Source: Belliella alkalica
GTDB lineage: Bacteria > Bacteroidota > Bacteroidia > Cytophagales > Cyclobacteriaceae
DNA length: 64,000 nt
Assembly: GCF_022549785.1 (NCBI RefSeq)
Contig: NZ_JAKZGO010000013.1
Coordinates: forward strand, 1 to 64,000
Direction of reading: 5' to 3'
Both the position numbers and the translations under genes were made by a program. Below are positions 37,603-46,202 of the stretch, piece by piece. Under the pieces are notes generated by a model. That model was not told the DNA's origin, did no database searches, and saw only the letters and a program-made list of their open reading frames with translations. The first letter of the stretch is position 1; each line of letters begins with the position of its first letter.

Positions 37603-37980
37603 ATGCAAAATCAAATTAAACAAAGGACGAAGAGATTTGCTCTTGAGGTAATTGACATTGTTGATTCTCTTCCAAATTCAGCATCAGCAAAGATCATATC
37701 TTACCAACTTGCTAAATCATCTACTTCAGTTGGGGCTAACTACAGAGCAGTATGTAGAGCTAGAAGTGACAAAGAGTTTATTTCAAAGCTACAAATCGTA
37801 TTGGAGGAAGCAGATGAAAGTGGTTATTGGTTGGAATTAATTCAAGCTAAAGGTTGGGTCGATGTTTCTAAACAACTTCAAGAAGCGAATGAACTAACAG
37901 CAATCTTTGTTTCAAGCCTAAAAACGGTCAAAAACAGATTGAATTCTAATAACAAAAAAGACAATAATCGTTTTGAATAA
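37603..37980 (+). CDS. Four-helix-bundle protein (S23/23S rRNA IVP family)
   Basis: A 125-residue protein of the TIGR02436 type: KRFALEVIDIVDSLPNSASA, then YQLAKSSTSVGANYRAVCRA, KLQIVLEEADESGYWLELI and a C-terminal helix ANELTAIFVSSLKTV. Related proteins are encoded inside 23S rRNA intervening sequences or as Avd accessory proteins of diversity-generating retroelements, but no reverse transcriptase is nearby. ATG at 37603 is chosen; an in-frame GTG at 37552 would add a hydrophobic, low-complexity leader. It interrupts the araB-araD order and is flanked by inverted repeats, so it appears to be an inserted cassette with no role in arabinose use. Confidence 0.85.
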   Translation: MQNQIKQRTKRFALEVIDIVDSLPNSASAKIISYQLAKSSTSVGANYRAVCRARSDKEFISKLQIVLEEADESGYWLELIQAKGWVDVSKQLQEANELTAIFVSSLKTVKNRLNSNNKKDNNRFE

Positions 37981-37990
37981 TTTTAGAATG

Positions 37991-38060
37991 TAGATTTTAA
38001 ATCTTAGATCTAAAATCTACAATCTACATTCTACATTCTACAATCTAAAATCTAAAATAA
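37991..38060. repeat. Right arm of inverted repeat, TAGATTTTA/TAAAATCTA array
   Basis: About 70 bp composed of TAGATTTTAAATC, TAAAATCTACAATCTACATT and repeated CTACATT/CTACAATC units. The segment 38019-38054 is the reverse complement of the left arm. It ends 4 bp before the araD start. Confidence 0.8.
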
Positions 38061-38064
38061 AATC

Positions 38065-38763
38065 ATGTATAAAGAACTAAAACAAGCCTGTTACGAGGCA
38101 AACATGCAACTGCCACAATTGGATTTGGTGGTCTATACGTTTGGAAATGTCAGTCAAGTGGATAGGGAAAATGGCGTATTTGCCATCAAACCGAGCGGTG
38201 TGCCTTATGAAGAATTGAAAGTTGAGGATATTGTAATTGTCGATTTTGATGCAAAAGTTGTGGAAGGCAATATGCGACCTTCTTCGGATACGAAAACCCA
38301 TGCATTTCTTTACAAACATTGGGAACATATTGGTGGAATCTGCCACACACACTCTACCTATGCAGTGTCTTGGGCGCAGGCTATCATGGATGTTCCTAAT
38401 TTTGGGACTACACATGCTGATCACTTGACAGCAGATATACCTTGTGCACCTCCCATGTCTAATGAATTGATCGAAGGAGACTACGAATACAATACAGGTC
38501 AGCAGATTTTAGACTGTTTTGCAGAAAAAAATCTAAGCCCAAAAGAAGTGGAAATGATTCTTGTAGGTAGTCATGGCCCATTTGCCTGGGGAAAAGATGC
38601 ATCAAAAGCTGTTTACAACAGTAAAGTGCTTGAAGAGGTGGCAAAAATGGCTTACCTTACACTACAAATCAACCCAAATGCATTAAGACTTAAAGACGCA
38701 TTGATCAAAAAGCACTATAAGCGTAAACATGGTAAAGATGCCTATTATGGTCAAGGCTGCTAA
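38065..38763 (+). CDS. araD: L-ribulose-5-phosphate 4-epimerase
   Basis: A 232-residue class II aldolase-type epimerase. Zn ligands are visible in GGICHTHSTYAVSWAQA (two His) and VGSHGPFAWGKDA (third His); the catalytic-loop segment GTTHADHL follows the first. Length equals E. coli AraD (231). It yields D-xylulose-5-phosphate for the pentose phosphate pathway. galM follows by 12 bp. Confidence 0.96.
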   Translation: MYKELKQACYEANMQLPQLDLVVYTFGNVSQVDRENGVFAIKPSGVPYEELKVEDIVIVDFDAKVVEGNMRPSSDTKTHAFLYKHWEHIGGICHTHSTYAVSWAQAIMDVPNFGTTHADHLTADIPCAPPMSNELIEGDYEYNTGQQILDCFAEKNLSPKEVEMILVGSHGPFAWGKDASKAVYNSKVLEEVAKMAYLTLQINPNALRLKDALIKKHYKRKHGKDAYYGQGC

Positions 38764-38775
38764 AAACCCAAACCT

Positions 38776-39924
38776 ATGAAAAAAACAAATTTTAAATCAG
38801 CTGCTCTATTGCTGTCAGCTTTCCTGATTGGAATGTATAGTTGTTCTGCTCCAAAATCTGAGGAAAAGGTAGAAGAAACTAAGGAAATCAAATTCAAAGT
38901 CAATGTGCAGCAAGTGCCTGTAGGTGAGCACAGTGCCAAAGTATTTCATTTGGAAAATGGAAACGGTATGGAGGTGGAAATTTCCAGCTTCGGTGCTGTT
39001 GTTTCCAAATTGATGGTTCCTGACAAAGATGGGAAATCCGAAAATATCGTTCTTGGTTACGAATCGATTGATGGTTATGACACCAATGATTATTATCTAG
39101 GAGCCACAGCTGGAAGATATGCGAACAGAATTGCAAAAGGCAAGTTTGAAATCGATGGTACAAGCTATCAATTAACGACCAATGATGGAAATAACCATCT
39201 GCACGGTGGGGAATTTGGATTTAATCGGAAAAACTGGGATGCTGAATTTATTGAAGGGGAAGAGTCTATGAAAGTCAAACTAACCTACAGCAGTCCTGAT
39301 GGAGAAGAAGGCTATCCAGGGAAATTGGTTTCAACTGTAATTTATGAACTGACGGAGGATAATAAACTTTTGATCAGTTTTGAAGCAGAGACAGATAAAC
39401 CAACTATTGTAAATCTTACGCATCATGGGTACTTCAACTTAAGTGCAATGAAAGAAGATATCTTGGGACATGAGCTGAAAATCAATGCTGCCAAATATAC
39501 TCCCGTTGATGATGAACTGATCCCGACAGGTGAGCTGAAAGAAGTCAAAGGAACACCTTTCGATTTCAATACTCCGACTGCAATTGGCGAAAGGATTTCA
39601 GAAATTGAGGGAGGATACGACCACAATTATGTAGTAAAAGAACAGCATGATGGACAAATGTCCAAGATGGCTGAGCTATATCATGCAGGTTCAGGAAGAT
39701 TAATGGAGTTGTATGCAGATTCTCCAGCGGTACAGTTTTATTCAGGGAATTTTCTTGATGGAAAATTGACCACCAAAGGTGTCACTTACTCCCAATACAT
39801 GGGCCTGTGCTTAGAACCACAAACTTTCCCAAATGCTCCAAACGAGCCTTCTTTCCCTTCAGCAAGACTAAATCCAGGAGAGAAATATAGCCACAAGATT
39901 GAATTACATTTTGGTGTTAAATAA
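38776..39924 (+). CDS. galM: Aldose 1-epimerase (mutarotase), lipoprotein
   Basis: A 382-residue mutarotase with leader and lipobox MYSCSAPK. The GalM sandwich has NHLHGGEFGFNRKNW (His), LTHHGYFNLS (catalytic acid His), GYDHNYVV (substrate Asp) and LCLEPQTFPNAPN (catalytic Glu). The lipid anchor places it in the periplasm, where it could equilibrate arabinose anomers before uptake. Last gene of the PUL operon, followed by a large hairpin terminator. A second, non-lipidated galM lies at the right edge of the window. Confidence 0.92.
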   Translation: MKKTNFKSAALLLSAFLIGMYSCSAPKSEEKVEETKEIKFKVNVQQVPVGEHSAKVFHLENGNGMEVEISSFGAVVSKLMVPDKDGKSENIVLGYESIDGYDTNDYYLGATAGRYANRIAKGKFEIDGTSYQLTTNDGNNHLHGGEFGFNRKNWDAEFIEGEESMKVKLTYSSPDGEEGYPGKLVSTVIYELTEDNKLLISFEAETDKPTIVNLTHHGYFNLSAMKEDILGHELKINAAKYTPVDDELIPTGELKEVKGTPFDFNTPTAIGERISEIEGGYDHNYVVKEQHDGQMSKMAELYHAGSGRLMELYADSPAVQFYSGNFLDGKLTTKGVTYSQYMGLCLEPQTFPNAPNEPSFPSARLNPGEKYSHKIELHFGVK

Positions 39925-39934
39925 ATTTAGATTT

Positions 39935-39990
39935 AAAAAGGTAGATTTTAGATTGGATATAATACCAACCTTAGATCTACCTTTTTTTTT
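39935..39990 (+). terminator. Large terminator of the PUL operon built from repeat arms
   Basis: A 22-nt left arm (39935-39956) pairs with 39965-39986 with three mismatches and an eight-base loop, followed by T9. The arms contain the TAGATTTTAGATT repeat and its complement, so the terminator seems derived from, or invaded by, the same repeat family that surrounds the four-helix-bundle gene. The A-rich left flank permits action on the opposite strand too. Confidence 0.8.
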
Positions 39991-40143
39991 GTTGATCACC
40001 TCTTTTTATGGATAGAATGATTTTAGTCCTCATATAAATTGGGAAGAGGGTAGATTTGAAATTTGGCTGAGTACCAGCATAAATTGGTTCTCTAATTCAT
40101 TTTTTAATGGCAGACTGTACCACTAATTCAAGCTATCCCCTTT

Positions 40144-40206
40144 AAAATCTAAAATCTAAAATCTAAAATCTAAAATCTAAAATCTAAAATCTAAAATCTA
40201 AAATCT
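40144..40206. repeat. Nine tandem copies of AAAATCT
   Basis: Nine exact 7-bp units with no variation, ending 4 bp before the stop codon of the convergent GH43 gene. Same sequence family as the arrays near araB-araD. A perfect heptamer array is prone to slippage, but it is outside the reading frame. Confidence 0.95.
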
Positions 40207-40210
40207 AAAA

Positions 40211-41218
40211 TTACATAACCGGATCAATCCCCTCAGTTGTCATCACCACCCTTTTCAAAGTACCATCAGGATTGTAGTAAAGATAGTCTATGCATACAGA
40301 TCTTCTGTAGCTACTGCCATCTGTAGGGATACTTCCATTGTGGTAGATAAAGTAGTCTTTTCCTTTAAACTCAATGATAGCTTGGTGGTTTGTATTTGAG
40401 TTTCCTGCTACTTCATTTAGAATTCCTTTATATTCCCAAGGGCCTGTGATGCTTTTGCTCATGGCGTAAGCAGTTTTTTCCGGAAACTGATAAGCATAAG
40501 TCAGATAGTACCAATCTCCCTTTTTATGAACCCAAGGTGCTTCAGTGAAGTTGGGAAGTGGGATTTGATTGATAGGACCATCAAGTTCAATCATGTTGGG
40601 ATTCAATTTTGCCCAATAGGCAATTGTATTTCCCCAAAAAACATAAGCTTCTCCATCATCATCAATAAAAACCGCTGGATCTATATCATCCCAGCTGATT
40701 TCTGTATCAGTTGTCATGTCATTGGTGATCAGTGCAGAGCCTCGTGCATCTTTCCATGGACCAATAGGGGAATCTGAAACAGCTATTCCAATGGCTTTGC
40801 CGTGGATTTCTTTGTGAGTGACTGTTACAAACCAATAGAATTTACCATCTTTCTCAATCGTGTGGGCTGCCCAAGCATCTCCAGATGCCCATTCAAATGT
40901 TTCTACCACATTCAAAGCAGCTCTTTCTTCCCAATTGACCATGTCAGTGGAGGAAAAGATCAGCCACTCGTGCATCTCGTAAAACTCTTTGCGAGGAGGC
41001 GCTTCGTCGTGGCCTACATATAAATACACTGTGTCGTTATGTACTAATGCCGCTGGATCTGCTGTGTATTTGTGTGTGATGATTGGATTTCCAACTCTAT
41101 CTGATGCTATTGTTTTTTCAGTTTGGTTGTTGTTTTCAACTGTAGGCTCTGAGCATGCTGCTGTTGCCAATGCTAATCCTGCTAAGGCTAAATTAATTTT
41201 TCCTTTGAAATTTTTCAT
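40211..41218 (-). CDS. GH43 lipoprotein, probable exo-acting arabinofuranosidase/xylosidase-like
   Basis: A 335-residue lipoprotein (lipobox ATAACSEP) with a GH43 propeller: Asp in YTADPAALVHNDT, Asp in WDDIDPAVFIDDDG and Glu in FTEAPWVHKKGDW, with NTNHQAII near the metal-site position. It lacks the GHN of the arabinanases in the main operon and resembles the GH43 group annotated as exo-arabinofuranosidase or arabinan-active enzyme. It is convergent to the PUL operon, and its own promoter region carries an AraR-like box, so it belongs to the same regulon. Confidence 0.85.
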   Translation of the reverse strand: MKNFKGKINLALAGLALATAACSEPTVENNNQTEKTIASDRVGNPIITHKYTADPAALVHNDTVYLYVGHDEAPPRKEFYEMHEWLIFSSTDMVNWEERAALNVVETFEWASGDAWAAHTIEKDGKFYWFVTVTHKEIHGKAIGIAVSDSPIGPWKDARGSALITNDMTTDTEISWDDIDPAVFIDDDGEAYVFWGNTIAYWAKLNPNMIELDGPINQIPLPNFTEAPWVHKKGDWYYLTYAYQFPEKTAYAMSKSITGPWEYKGILNEVAGNSNTNHQAIIEFKGKDYFIYHNGSIPTDGSSYRRSVCIDYLYYNPDGTLKRVVMTTEGIDPVM

Positions 41219-41277
41219 AGTCCCATTGGGTGTTTTGTTATTAAGGTTTATTTATTCACAAGCAATATAAATAAATA

Positions 41278-41294
41278 AGTGTAAAAAATACAAT
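41278..41294. promoter_or_regulatory. Putative AraR box of the GH43 gene
   Basis: AGTGT-AAAAAAT-ACAAT, differing by one base from the box before susC and again with N7 spacing. It lies 60 bp upstream of the GH43 ATG. The remainder of the 41219-41702 spacer is AT-rich and holds a palindrome and a decayed minisatellite described separately. Confidence 0.65.
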
Positions 41295-41463
41295 TAAAAA
41301 TTATGATTCTCTGAAATTTCACCTAAGCCAATACTTTCTAATTGAATTCATTAATATTAGTCAATTGTCAATAGGTATTATAGGTTATATTAGTCTGTCT
41401 TTTTTGGTTAAAAATGTTTTTGTAACTATCTGTAAATAAATGAAATGTATTGTATTTATTTAA

Positions 41464-41485
41464 TTTACTCAATATGTTGAGTAAA
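41464..41485. promoter_or_regulatory. Perfect 9-bp inverted repeat of unknown role
   Basis: TTTACTCAA-TATG-TTGAGTAAA. The symmetry and weak GC content suggest a protein-binding site rather than a terminator. It lies 246 bp upstream of the GH43 gene and 218 bp after the end of sbcC, in a gene-free stretch. Confidence 0.5.
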
Positions 41486-41619
41486 ATTTCTCAATAAAGT
41501 ATGTAGTTATGTTTTGAAATTACTAGACACTTTTTTTCTTGTTTTTCCATCCTCTTAAATGTCTCGTAGTCCAAGTGAAGAGACCTCTCCTCCCGTCGAG
41601 GTGACGTAGTGGCCGAACA

Positions 41620-41692
41620 CTCTTTGTCTTGCTTGTTCTCTGTCTCGTCTCTTTAATCCTGCTTCTTTGTTTCTCGCCTCTCGCTGTCTCAC
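41620..41692. repeat. Decayed relative of the 14-bp minisatellite (opposite orientation)
   Basis: On the minus strand this stretch reads GAGAGGCGAGAAAC, AAGAAGC, AGAGACGAGACAGAG and AGCAAGAC, that is, degenerate units of the GAGAAGCWAGAGRC array at 10492-10617. It directly follows the sbcC stop. Confidence 0.6.
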
Positions 41693-41702
41693 ATCTTGAA
41701 TC

Positions 41703-44700
41703 TCAAAAAGAATATCCTACCTGACTGCCTTTCTCTGCATCCAACTCGATTTTTGCATAGACTTCGATCTCTTGTTGAAGCTCTTCGACGTGGGAGATGA
41801 TGCCAACAACTCTGTTTTCGTGACGTAGGGCTTTGAGAGTTTCGAAGACTACTCTGAGGGAATTCCTATCCAAAGCGCCGAAGCCCTCATCCAAGAAGAA
41901 GAAACTTTGATCTGCTTCGTTAAGAGATTTGACTTTCTCAGCCAAAGCCAAAGCGAGACACAATGATGCTTGGAATGTCTGACCACCGGAAAGGGTTTTG
42001 AGGAGCCTTTTTTTGCCACCATTGAGGTAATCAATAACCCAGAAAGTGTTATTGTCATCAATTTCCAAACTCAGGCTGTTTTTGGTGAGTTTGTTGAATC
42101 TGATATTTGCAGTATTGCAGAGTTCCTTGAGATAGATCGAGCTCACGTATTTCACAAATCCACTGCCTTTGAAGAGCTTTTCCAGTTCTCGCAGATTGCT
42201 TTCCCTGTTTTCCAACTTTCCATAAGTTTGCTGAATCCGTTTTTTTTCTTCAAGCTTTTCTACACTTTCTTTGATCTCTCTATCCAAGAGTGTGAACTCC
42301 TTCTTGATGGCATCCAGTGCTTTTGTTTTTGAATCCAAAGTGTTTTTCAATTCTTCGAATGATTTTTGGTTGAAATTACTGATGCCTTCTGTTTTTTGGA
42401 TTTCTTCTATCCGAGTTTCTACCAAATGAACCCTCTGTTCAAAATTTCTAATCTCAATCTCAACTTTGTCTGCATCTAGTCTGTGGTGGAAAAGCTCAAA
42501 TAATTTCTCCTCATCTTCAAAGCCATGTTCGTTTTTGAGTTGGGAAAATAGTGCTTTGAGTTCTTGAATCTTATGCTCAGCGTCCTTGAGGGATTTTTTT
42601 GAGTTTTCTAGATTAGCTAAATTAGTAGCTTGCTTAGCCCGAATTTCAACCAACACTTTTTGGATACCATTTAGAAGGTCAGCTGTTTTGTCAATATCCA
42701 TTTGGACCTTTTGGATAGTAAGGAGGATACTTGCCGCGTCTTTTTCGAAAAAGGCTTGGCAAAACCCCAAGTCCTTAATGTCATTTCTTTTTGAGTTTTG
42801 AAGGGAGTGAAGTGTCAGTAGTCCTTGTTTTAGCTCTTGGTATTTTTGATCATCTGCTTCGAGCTTGCCTTTCTCTTCTTGCCAGTTTTTTCTCCAACTT
42901 TTAAGCTGTTTGTTCCGACTATTAAGTTTTTCGATTTCGTTTTCAGTGTTTTGGAGAAAAGTTCTTACAGCTTGGATATCATCAAGCTTTTGTTGCTTAA
43001 GACTTTGCTCCAAGTCTTTGATTTGATTTTCAAAACCTTGAAGATCAGATTTTTTTGATTGAAGTTGTTGCTCGAAAGTTTCTTTTTTGAAATTGGATTC
43101 TGCAAGTTTTTGAGAAAGGGTGATTACTTCCTCTATATGGTTTTTGGTCTTTTCTATTTCGGATTCTATTTGAGAAAAATAATGGTCTTCAGCATCATCG
43201 CTGAGTGGATTTGGGTGGCTCAAAGATCCACAAAGAGGACATGGATTACCATCTTCCAAAAGGTGAATATGTGCATTAAGTCCTTTCTTTTGAGTCAGTT
43301 TATTTCTTTCGATTTCAAGGTCTTTGATTTTATTTTTCAGAGTCGCCATCCACGAATCGAATGTAGATTCTTGGGGAGGGATTTTATCTATGATTGAAGA
43401 AATGACATTTTGGAGACTTAGTACAGAAGTTTCCAGATCTTCGATTTGCGCATTGGAGTCTTTTTTGGATTTTGTCCACGTTTCCCAGTCTTTTACTGCA
43501 CTTTTGAGTTCAGCAAGCTGATTGCTATCTGGGATCTGATTTTTGTCCAGTTCTTCTTCCAGAGAATTTATTTTAGCTTCTAGCGCTAGTTGAGCAGATT
43601 TTTTTGTCTCAAGTGTGGGCACTATTACTTCAATTTCCTTTTCAGATTCCTTAATCTGTTGTTGGATTTCTTGGATTTCTTTGACTTTTTCCAAGTCTCT
43701 GATCTTGGATTCTCTTTCTGATTTTTTGTTTGCTTTTTCTTTTAAGTCAGCTTCTTCCAGTTCTTTTTGTTTGATTTCCTGAATATAGTTTTCCCTGAAT
43801 CGCTCACAATCAATTAGGCTCACTTTGTGTTTTTCAATTTCTTTATTTTTCTCTCCGATTTGATCCCAGACAGGTTTGAGATAAGTTTTTGCTTTGAGAA
43901 AATCCTTGTAGACTGTTTTTTTCTCTTCGATTTCGGGTTTTTTGGCTTCCAAATCACTCCATTCTTTTTGGAAGTTTTGTAAGGAAAGGAATAGCGTTTG
44001 GATTTGTTCTTGTTTTTTGAAAGTGGTATCGGCTATTTGAAATTCTTTTTCCAAAACACCTGCCTGATCAGCTATGCGTTTGATTTCTTTTTCTTTTTCT
44101 TCCAAAAGCTCATCTGTGTAGCCTTCCAAAATATCCAAATGTGTTTTTTGAATTGTCTTTTTATGCATGACATTTTTCAGAAGACTGCCGGTTTTATGAC
44201 TTAGGTCAAACCTTTCCAGTCCAAACAATTCCTTCATCATCTCAGCTCTTGGGCCAGGAGTAAGGTCAATAAATTCCTTGAATTTCCCCTGCGGAATGAT
44301 CACAGTCTGCTTGAAATGCTCCTTTTTCATTCCCAAAATTTCTTCCCCACGAATAGTAAGGGGCTCGAGATCTGAATCATTTTTGAGATAAAAAGTATGT
44401 TCGGCTGGCTTGACATCATCAAACTTCTTGGGATTTCGTTTGGCACTGTATCTTGCGATGTAGGTGCTCCTGTTGTTTTTCCCTGCTTTGAATTCAAAAT
44501 TGATCAATAAACTCTCGCTTTGAAGATTGACCATACTGTTTTTTTCACCTCGATCCGAAAGTCGCTCAGTGCTTCCATAGAGAGCAAGTAGCACAGCTTC
44601 CAAAATCGATGATTTTCCACTTCCCACAGCTCCAAAAATCCCAAACAAACCCGCAGCTGTCAGTTGGTCAAATTCTATTGTTTGCTTTTCTTTATAAGAG

Positions 44701-44735
44701 TAAAGTCCTTGTATTTCCAGTTTGATAGGGATCAT
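41703..44735 (-). CDS. sbcC: Exonuclease SbcC (Rad50-like ATPase)
   Basis: A 1010-residue SMC-like ATPase. Walker A GAVGSGKS (residues 35-42), Q-loop KEHFKQTVIIPQGKFKEFI, two long coiled coils broken near the middle by the zinc hook CPLCG (GNPCPLCGSLSHPNPL), signature LSGGQTFQASLCLALALA and Walker B FFFLDEGFGALD. It works with SbcD to cut hairpins and process double-strand ends. Its ATG overlaps the sbcD stop by 4 bp. Length is normal. Confidence 0.96.
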   Translation of the reverse strand: MIPIKLEIQGLYSYKEKQTIEFDQLTAAGLFGIFGAVGSGKSSILEAVLLALYGSTERLSDRGEKNSMVNLQSESLLINFEFKAGKNNRSTYIARYSAKRNPKKFDDVKPAEHTFYLKNDSDLEPLTIRGEEILGMKKEHFKQTVIIPQGKFKEFIDLTPGPRAEMMKELFGLERFDLSHKTGSLLKNVMHKKTIQKTHLDILEGYTDELLEEKEKEIKRIADQAGVLEKEFQIADTTFKKQEQIQTLFLSLQNFQKEWSDLEAKKPEIEEKKTVYKDFLKAKTYLKPVWDQIGEKNKEIEKHKVSLIDCERFRENYIQEIKQKELEEADLKEKANKKSERESKIRDLEKVKEIQEIQQQIKESEKEIEVIVPTLETKKSAQLALEAKINSLEEELDKNQIPDSNQLAELKSAVKDWETWTKSKKDSNAQIEDLETSVLSLQNVISSIIDKIPPQESTFDSWMATLKNKIKDLEIERNKLTQKKGLNAHIHLLEDGNPCPLCGSLSHPNPLSDDAEDHYFSQIESEIEKTKNHIEEVITLSQKLAESNFKKETFEQQLQSKKSDLQGFENQIKDLEQSLKQQKLDDIQAVRTFLQNTENEIEKLNSRNKQLKSWRKNWQEEKGKLEADDQKYQELKQGLLTLHSLQNSKRNDIKDLGFCQAFFEKDAASILLTIQKVQMDIDKTADLLNGIQKVLVEIRAKQATNLANLENSKKSLKDAEHKIQELKALFSQLKNEHGFEDEEKLFELFHHRLDADKVEIEIRNFEQRVHLVETRIEEIQKTEGISNFNQKSFEELKNTLDSKTKALDAIKKEFTLLDREIKESVEKLEEKKRIQQTYGKLENRESNLRELEKLFKGSGFVKYVSSIYLKELCNTANIRFNKLTKNSLSLEIDDNNTFWVIDYLNGGKKRLLKTLSGGQTFQASLCLALALAEKVKSLNEADQSFFFLDEGFGALDRNSLRVVFETLKALRHENRVVGIISHVEELQQEIEVYAKIELDAEKGSQVGYSF

Positions 44736-45961
44736 AAATCTTCGTTTTGGCTGATTACTTCCTTAAAAATGTCTATTAGTTCAGTGTTGGGTTCCTGACC
44801 TTTTTCACTTTTGTAATACATGTTGAAAAGTGTCACCATATCTTTGCCAAGGTCTTCGACTTTTAGGCTGAGACTTTCTTGGCCTTTGGGGTTGAGAATT
44901 TCGGGGATCAGGTTCACAATGCCATCGTGAGCTTTCATGATGGCTTTTCGCGTAGCAGCATCGATCGCATGCTCCGTGGCAAAGGTGATTTCCACAAAGC
45001 AATATGGGTTTTCTTCAAGCCAAGATAAAGTATCTGCAAGATTTTCAAATCGCTTTCTGAACAAAGGACGCCCTTCTTTGAGTGTAATTGGTTCATAGTC
45101 CACATCTTTGTTAGGTTCTGCTTGGATGATTACGACCTTTTTTTCTTGATCAGCTTCGCTAAATGAATAGGCAAGTGGAGAGCTTGAATATACTGCCGGA
45201 ACAGGGGATTTGCTTACGGCGTGGTATCTGTGCAAATGACCAAGGGCAGCATATTGGATTTCAGAGGGTATGTTTGAAGTGTAAAGCGCCTGTGTTCCCC
45301 CCACATGCAAAATTGGGCGTTCACTTTCAGGCTCAGGTTCTGGTTTTTCACCTTCTTTGACAAAGAAAAAGTGTCCGGCAAATAGGTTTATTCCATTCTG
45401 ATCACAGTATTTGTCAGCTAAAGTTTGCCACTTGTTAGCAAGGATATTTCGCATTTCATTTTCCCGATCTTCTTCACCTAGATAGGTCTTGAGTAAAACT
45501 TCATTGGCATAGGGTGCTAGGATGATGCGGATAGGTTCGCTGTGTTGTGGAAGTTTGATTTCGACAAATCCTGATTCCGAATTCAAGACTTCTATTCCAT
45601 TTTCCAATTTACCAACAGGAATGATGGAGTCATACCTGCTATAGAAAAAGATGCCCATTTCCCGAGCAAGTGGATCTGGTGCTTCGACGAATTGCGTGCT
45701 GTCATGATTTCCAGAGATGGCGATGATCGGTCTTTCTCCATTTTTGGATAGTTTTCTCAGTGTTTTGTAGAGTAATTCCACCGCTTCATGGCTGGGATTG
45801 AAGCTGTCAAAAATATCACCAGCTAGCAGAACAAGGTCAACTTGCTGTTCATCTGCGATTTGGATGATTTCTTCTAGGGCGAGTTTTTGTTCTTCCATTC
45901 TGGAGAAGTCCTGTAATCTTTTGCCTAGGTGCCAATCTGCTGTGTGTAGGATTTTGATCAT
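44732..45961 (-). CDS. sbcD: Exonuclease SbcD (Mre11-like)
   Basis: A 409-residue metallophosphoesterase. Motifs in order: MIKILHTADWHLGKRL (motif I DxH), LVLLAGDIFD (II), AISGNHDS (III), FAGHFFF (IV) and LGHLHRYH (V). The C-terminal capping region (LEENPYCFVEITFATEHAI) precedes the SbcC-contact helix. Forms an operon with sbcC. The first 21 codons and the upstream 60 bp have a diverged second copy at 47318-47450. Confidence 0.95.
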   Translation of the reverse strand: MIKILHTADWHLGKRLQDFSRMEEQKLALEEIIQIADEQQVDLVLLAGDIFDSFNPSHEAVELLYKTLRKLSKNGERPIIAISGNHDSTQFVEAPDPLAREMGIFFYSRYDSIIPVGKLENGIEVLNSESGFVEIKLPQHSEPIRIILAPYANEVLLKTYLGEEDRENEMRNILANKWQTLADKYCDQNGINLFAGHFFFVKEGEKPEPEPESERPILHVGGTQALYTSNIPSEIQYAALGHLHRYHAVSKSPVPAVYSSSPLAYSFSEADQEKKVVIIQAEPNKDVDYEPITLKEGRPLFRKRFENLADTLSWLEENPYCFVEITFATEHAIDAATRKAIMKAHDGIVNLIPEILNPKGQESLSLKVEDLGKDMVTLFNMYYKSEKGQEPNTELIDIFKEVISQNEDL

Positions 45962-46202
45962 AGCTGAAAAGTATTCTGTAGATTTTAATGAAAATATTCT
46001 AAATCTATTCGTAATTGAATTTAAAGTTATCAGCTTGGTGCTTCTGTTCCAAGTACAATTTTATTAATTGACTGTAGCTGACAAGAATTCTATTCTGTCT
46101 CAGGCATACAGGTATGACTAGGGCTTAAATTTGGGGTGATTTGTCTCGTTATAAATAATCAAAAGCAATTGGAAAAAATGATATGCTAACACGTTTTTTG
46201 AA

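Noticed and set aside
37603-37980. Avd component of a diversity-generating retroelement
   Set aside because: No reverse transcriptase or template/variable repeat pair is present in the vicinity.
40144-40206. Heptamer array as a CRISPR
   Set aside because: Units are 7 bp with no spacers and no cas genes nearby; it is a simple tandem repeat.
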